From: a bacterium OM1 bin76
Lineage (GTDB): Bacteria > Actinomycetota > Acidimicrobiia > Spongiisociales > ZC4RG35
Direction: 5' to 3'
Assembly (NCBI GenBank): GCA_002238785.1
Contig: MPNA01000017.1
Span: forward strand, 1-64,000
Length of the DNA: 64,000 bases
Shown here: positions 60,551 to 64,000 of the stretch, piece after piece
Layout of the letters: every line of letters begins with the position of its first letter
Numbering within the stretch: position 1 is the stretch's first letter
Position numbers and translations under genes: made by a program
Notes under the pieces: generated by a model
Database searches by the model: none
Told to the model about the DNA's origin: nothing
The model's input: the letters and a program-made list of their open reading frames with translations, nothing else

Positions 60551-62896
60551 ATGGAGAAGACGTTCAAAATCAATGATGTGCCTCTAGCCGACTTGTTGCA
60601 ACACGCTGCTCAAGGTGAGTTGCAACTCCCTGACTTTCAGCGTGGTTGGGTGTGGGACGACAGGCACATTGTGAGTCTGCTGGCATCCATTTCACTTTCC
60701 TTTCCAATTGGTGCTGTGATGACGCTGGCCACCGGGAATCCCAGAGTCAAGTTCCGTCCTAGGTTGCTGGAAGGAGTTAATCTGGTCGATTCGAAGGAAC
60801 CGGGACTCCTGTTGCTTGACGGGCAGCAACGCCTTACTTCCCTCTACTTTGCTCTGCGGTCACCCGATGCAGTGGTCACCCGAGACACGCGGGGGAGAAA
60901 GGTGGGACGCCACTATTACGCCGACATCAACCGGTGTATCGGTCCCGATCCGTATGCCAACCGCGAGGACGAAGGGCTTGTCAGCATTCCGGAAAGTCGA
61001 CTGGTCACCACCGACTTCGGTCGCAGAATCACTCTTGATCTGCGGACCCGCAAAGACGAGATTGCTGGCGAAATGTTCCCCCTTGACATCGTGTTCGACG
61101 CAGATAAGACGATGGATTGGCAATTGGAGTACCTGTCGTCTGCGCCTGACGACCAGAACAGAATCGAGAAGTGGAAGGCCTTTTATAAGACGATCATCAC
61201 CCCGTTTCGCCGCTACCAGGTTCCTACGATCGAACTGTCGAAAGACACTTCGAAGGAAGCCGTCTGCCAGGTGTTCGAGAAAGTTAACACCGGTGGCGTG
61301 TCCTTGACGGTCTTTGAGTTGCTTACAGCTACATACGCTGCTGATGACTTTGATCTTCGTGAGGATTGGCAAAAACGGGAGGCCAGATTCCGCAACTACC
61401 CCGTATTGGCCAACTTCGAGGCACCCCAATTCCTCCAGGCAGTGACGCTGCTTACGACTTACAACCGTAGGATGCGCCAATTAGACGATCCTGTGCCGCC
61501 AGCAGTGGCATGTAAGAGGCGAGACATCTTGCGACTGCAGGTCGAGGATTACAAGAAGTGGGCCGATCCAGTCGCGGATGGCCTGTGCAGAGCCGTGGAG
61601 TTCCTCCGCGGCGAGTACATTTTCACGGCCCGCGATGTACCTTATCCCACCCAATTGGTCCCATTAGGGACGATCTTTGCGGTCCTGGGAAACAAAGCCC
61701 ACAACTATGCCGCCCTGCAGAAGATACGTCAGTGGTTCTGGTGTGGAGTATTCGGGGAAATGTATGGGGGGTCCACCGAGACTCGGTTCGCATTTGACCT
61801 TCCAGAGTGCGTCGACTGGGTGCTGGGAGAGGGGACGCAGCCTCGAACAGTGACGGAAGCCCAGTTCCAAGCTGAACGACTGCTAACCCTGAGGACGAGG
61901 ATCAGCGCTGCCTACAAAGGTCTGTACGCGCTACAGATGAAGAGCGGCAGTCGCGACTTCAAGTCGGGCGTGACTCTCGAATCCAATGTCTACTTCGATA
62001 ACAGCATTGACATACGCCATGTCTTTCCCAGGGGATGGTGTGTTAGGAATGACATTGAGAGACGCGTAGCAGACAGCATTGTCAACAAGACCCCAATTGA
62101 TTCTCACACCCACCGTCTCATTGGCGGCAGTGCGCCAAGTAAGTACCTGTGGAAGTTAGAAGGGCAGTACAGCATCGACACCCATAACCTGGATTCAATC
62201 CTCTTTTCGCATCACATCAATCCTTCGGCTCTGCGCGGCAACGACTTTCCGTCCTATTTCAACGAGCGGTTTGAGAGGATGATCGAACTCATCGAGCAGG
62301 CAACAGGCAAGGCTGCCAATCGAAACCGCGACCGTGACGAGAGCCCGTTTGCGTCAAGGGAAGCCTTGGAGGAAAGAGTGGGCAGTCTCATAGCAGCCGG
62401 TGAGCGGGACACCCTTGAATTCAAATCAACGGGACGCAAGAACCTTTACAGCGGCCACCGCGATCCTGCCGTGGAGTGGTCGGTCGTCAAAACAATTGCA
62501 GCCTTCAGCAACACTGATGGTGGAGAATTGGTGATAGGAATTGACGACAGGGGCCAGCCTGTAGGGATCGAAGAAGACTACCCATTCGTCAAGTCGCACA
62601 ACAGGGATGGATGGGAGCTATGGTTGAGCAATCTGGTCAGCATGACCCTGGGCAAGATCGAAGCCACGACTGTCACACCCCGTTACTGTGAACTCGATGG
62701 CAAAACAGTTGCTTACATCAAGATCAACCCAGGATCCGCGCCCGTTTTCGCAACACCTACTAAGTCGGCACACCCCGCAAAAGGAAACAAGAGCGTCGGT
62801 GAAGACAAGTTCTTCTACGTGCGAACCGGCAACGCGACCCAGAGGCTAGTCGGGAGCGACCTGCTCGATTTCACCAAGAAGCATTGGCGAACCTAG
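60551..62896 (+). CDS. DUF262 protein with C-terminal AlbA_2-like domain
   Basis: 781 residues. The DUF262 nucleotide-using domain shows LQLPDFQRGWVW and LLDGQQRLTSLYF. A middle region with DIRHVFPRGW has the position of a nuclease, but the canonical DUF1524 HILP and GNLTL signatures are altered (IRHVFP, SHTHRLIGG), so activity is uncertain. From ~605 a domain TLEFKSTGRKN, TIAAFSNTDGGELVIGI, PVGIEEDYPFVK, DKFFYVRTGN is of the AlbA_2/Schlafen-like type, the same type that ends HsdR at 3156. Start ATG 60551 follows an AG-rich site; TTG 60542 is possible. Likely phage defence. Confidence 0.88.
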   Translation: MEKTFKINDVPLADLLQHAAQGELQLPDFQRGWVWDDRHIVSLLASISLSFPIGAVMTLATGNPRVKFRPRLLEGVNLVDSKEPGLLLLDGQQRLTSLYFALRSPDAVVTRDTRGRKVGRHYYADINRCIGPDPYANREDEGLVSIPESRLVTTDFGRRITLDLRTRKDEIAGEMFPLDIVFDADKTMDWQLEYLSSAPDDQNRIEKWKAFYKTIITPFRRYQVPTIELSKDTSKEAVCQVFEKVNTGGVSLTVFELLTATYAADDFDLREDWQKREARFRNYPVLANFEAPQFLQAVTLLTTYNRRMRQLDDPVPPAVACKRRDILRLQVEDYKKWADPVADGLCRAVEFLRGEYIFTARDVPYPTQLVPLGTIFAVLGNKAHNYAALQKIRQWFWCGVFGEMYGGSTETRFAFDLPECVDWVLGEGTQPRTVTEAQFQAERLLTLRTRISAAYKGLYALQMKSGSRDFKSGVTLESNVYFDNSIDIRHVFPRGWCVRNDIERRVADSIVNKTPIDSHTHRLIGGSAPSKYLWKLEGQYSIDTHNLDSILFSHHINPSALRGNDFPSYFNERFERMIELIEQATGKAANRNRDRDESPFASREALEERVGSLIAAGERDTLEFKSTGRKNLYSGHRDPAVEWSVVKTIAAFSNTDGGELVIGIDDRGQPVGIEEDYPFVKSHNRDGWELWLSNLVSMTLGKIEATTVTPRYCELDGKTVAYIKINPGSAPVFATPTKSAHPAKGNKSVGEDKFFYVRTGNATQRLVGSDLLDFTKKHWRT

Positions 62897-63081
62897 CAGC
62901 GTTGGCGAGGCATCAAACCGGCCACGGGTCATGGGAGTCTTTCCCTTTGTTCGATGACCTGGAGTTCCGAAACCTCGACCAAGTCTGGACTTGGGATTCG
63001 AACACCCACACTGGTTCCCCGGTAATCGAAGAAGCCCCACAAGGTCAAGGACTCTTTGAACGCATTATTGGTATTGCCTAG
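62884..63081 (+). CDS. doubtful small ORF between two defence genes
   Basis: 65 codons opening with TTG inside the end of the DUF262 gene. The peptide (WESFPLFDDLEFRNLDQVWTW) looks somewhat natural, but there is no family match and the start is poor. Without it the intergenic space is ~190 bp. Confidence 0.25.
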   Translation: MANLAALARHQTGHGSWESFPLFDDLEFRNLDQVWTWDSNTHTGSPVIEEAPQGQGLFERIIGIA

Positions 63082-63088
63082 GAGCGTC

Positions 63089-64000
63089 ATGATGTTGGAT
63101 GAGTGGGCTGGGCCGGACGGGGCTTTGGGCAGATACATCGCTGAGGAGTCTGCTGGAACCCTTGACGCATATGCCGCGCAGCCGCATCTGGTGGCGGAGC
63201 ACGTAAGCATCGAACAGGACATAGCAGCCGGCGGTTACCAGCACCGCCAACTCTTCGAGTTGGTGCAGAACGGCGCTGATGCGCTGTGGCCCGCTGATAG
63301 CGCCGAAGTAGGGAATGGCGAACCGGAGCGTGGGCGTATCGAGATTCGGCTGACATCCACCAGTCTCTACTGCGCCGACAATGGAGACCCGATTGACCGA
63401 GAGGGCGTGACTTCACTCATGTTTTCGCGTTTGTCTCCTAAGCGGGGGACTGGTCAGATCGGGACCTTCGGCCTTGGTTTCAAGTCTGTTCTCGGTGTAA
63501 GTGACGCGCCGGAGTTCTTCAGCCGGTCCGGATCCTTCCGCTTCGATGGCCCTGGATCGCGAAAACGCATCGAAAGAATAGTGCCCGATGCACCCGCCTA
63601 TCCTCTCCTCCGACTCCCCAAGCCAATTGACACCGCCGATTGTTGGGAGGAAGACGAAGTCCTTCAGGAGTTGATGGGTTGGGCGACGAACATAGTTAGG
63701 TTGCCCCTTCTGCCAAGAGCCCACGAAGACCTTGCTCAGCAGATGCGGGAGTTCCCCGCGGAGTTTCTCCTCTTTGTCTCGCATGTTGGGCGTGTCACGT
63801 TGACAAGTGGCTCACCGGATGTAAAACGCCTGCTGGAAGTGGAGAGGGTCGGAGCCGAATACCTCCTCGCAGATGGAGATGACATAAGTCAGTGGAGACT
63901 GTTTAGCCGCAGTCATAGCTTGTCTCCGAGGGCTTGTGCAGACCGTCGTCCCGGCGACGAACGCTCCTCTGTTCCGATATGGTGGGCCGCGCCGGTGGAC
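63089..64000 (+). CDS. GHKL (Hsp90/sacsin-like) ATPase, truncated by the window end
   Basis: The open frame runs off the right edge (304 codons visible). The Bergerat fold is clear: ELVQNGADAL (N-box, with Asn), ADNGDPIDREGVTSL (G1 Asp) and KRGTGQIGTFGLGFKSVLGV (G2 loop), as in sacsin-type and other large bacterial GHKL defence ATPases. GGAG precedes a double ATG at 63089/63092. It follows the DUF262-AlbA_2 gene in the same direction and is probably co-transcribed, so the two may form one defence unit. C-terminal effector not visible. Confidence 0.85.
   Translation, partial: MMLDEWAGPDGALGRYIAEESAGTLDAYAAQPHLVAEHVSIEQDIAAGGYQHRQLFELVQNGADALWPADSAEVGNGEPERGRIEIRLTSTSLYCADNGDPIDREGVTSLMFSRLSPKRGTGQIGTFGLGFKSVLGVSDAPEFFSRSGSFRFDGPGSRKRIERIVPDAPAYPLLRLPKPIDTADCWEEDEVLQELMGWATNIVRLPLLPRAHEDLAQQMREFPAEFLLFVSHVGRVTLTSGSPDVKRLLEVERVGAEYLLADGDDISQWRLFSRSHSLSPRACADRRPGDERSSVPIWWAAPVD

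Noticed and set aside
62990-63015. tRNA-like T-loop sequence GGGATTCGAACAC
   Set aside because: The T stem does not pair and no D arm, anticodon arm or acceptor stem can be built on either strand.
1-64000. CRISPR array, rRNA or complete tRNA genes
   Set aside because: No regularly spaced repeats longer than two units and no rRNA or tRNA signatures were seen by eye on either strand.

Overview
The window looks like chromosomal DNA of a high-GC actinobacterium outside the well-studied genera; Acidimicrobiia or a neighbouring class would fit, but this is inference. Supporting signs are a mycothione reductase, a mycobacterial-type LexA operator in front of an Rv2578c-like radical SAM gene, a block ordered like Mycobacterium Rv1339-rph-rdgB, an LppX/LprG-type lipoprotein paired with a DHA2 exporter, and PspC-type sensor proteins. 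No rRNA, tRNA or CRISPR array was seen.

Positions 1-14,530 form a defence and mobile island with visible decay. It holds a transposase tail, a frameshifted ISL3 transposase and a GmrSD-like DUF262/DUF1524 protein. It also holds a minus-strand type I restriction-modification operon: AAA ATPase, hsdM, hsdS, vapBC, hsdR. A segment of about 820 bp (vapBC plus the first 26 codons of hsdR) is present twice, and the interval contains an hsdS fragment of different sequence and a frameshifted hicAB pair.

Positions 14,600-39,540 are mainly metabolic and housekeeping. They include a branched-chain-type binding protein, a phosphotriesterase-like hydrolase, acyltransferase 3, a secreted SLH-HNH-excalibur protein, an alpha-oxoamine synthase, a two-gene molybdopterin oxidoreductase with a fused FeS/NrfD subunit, rdgB-rph-MBL, lipoprotein plus MFS, pdxH, acyl-CoA dehydrogenase, the LexA-controlled radical SAM gene, two PPOX-fold proteins and a DEAD-box helicase.

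Positions 39,541-57,464 hold a TauABC-like importer whose ATPase carries its own membrane domain. They continue with DUF3427, MscS and a GntR/DUF1648 pair with a palindromic operator. A small RiPP-precursor-like protein with an SDR, mycothione reductase, a divergent PspC envelope-stress cluster (two-component system, LiaF-like sensor, duplicated small membrane genes) and a large DUF2339 membrane protein follow.

Positions 57,783-58,937 hold the most notable gene: a thioredoxin/ResA-like protein interrupted by a single in-frame UGA exactly at the redox-active position (W-UGA-G-C-R), with a perfect 7-bp hairpin carrying a GGU loop 22 nt downstream. I read it as a selenoprotein with a bacterial SECIS element. 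The window ends with a GCS2-type ligase and a second defence patch: a DUF262 protein fused to an AlbA_2-like domain, the same domain type that ends the HsdR at the other side of the window, and a truncated GHKL/sacsin-like ATPase.
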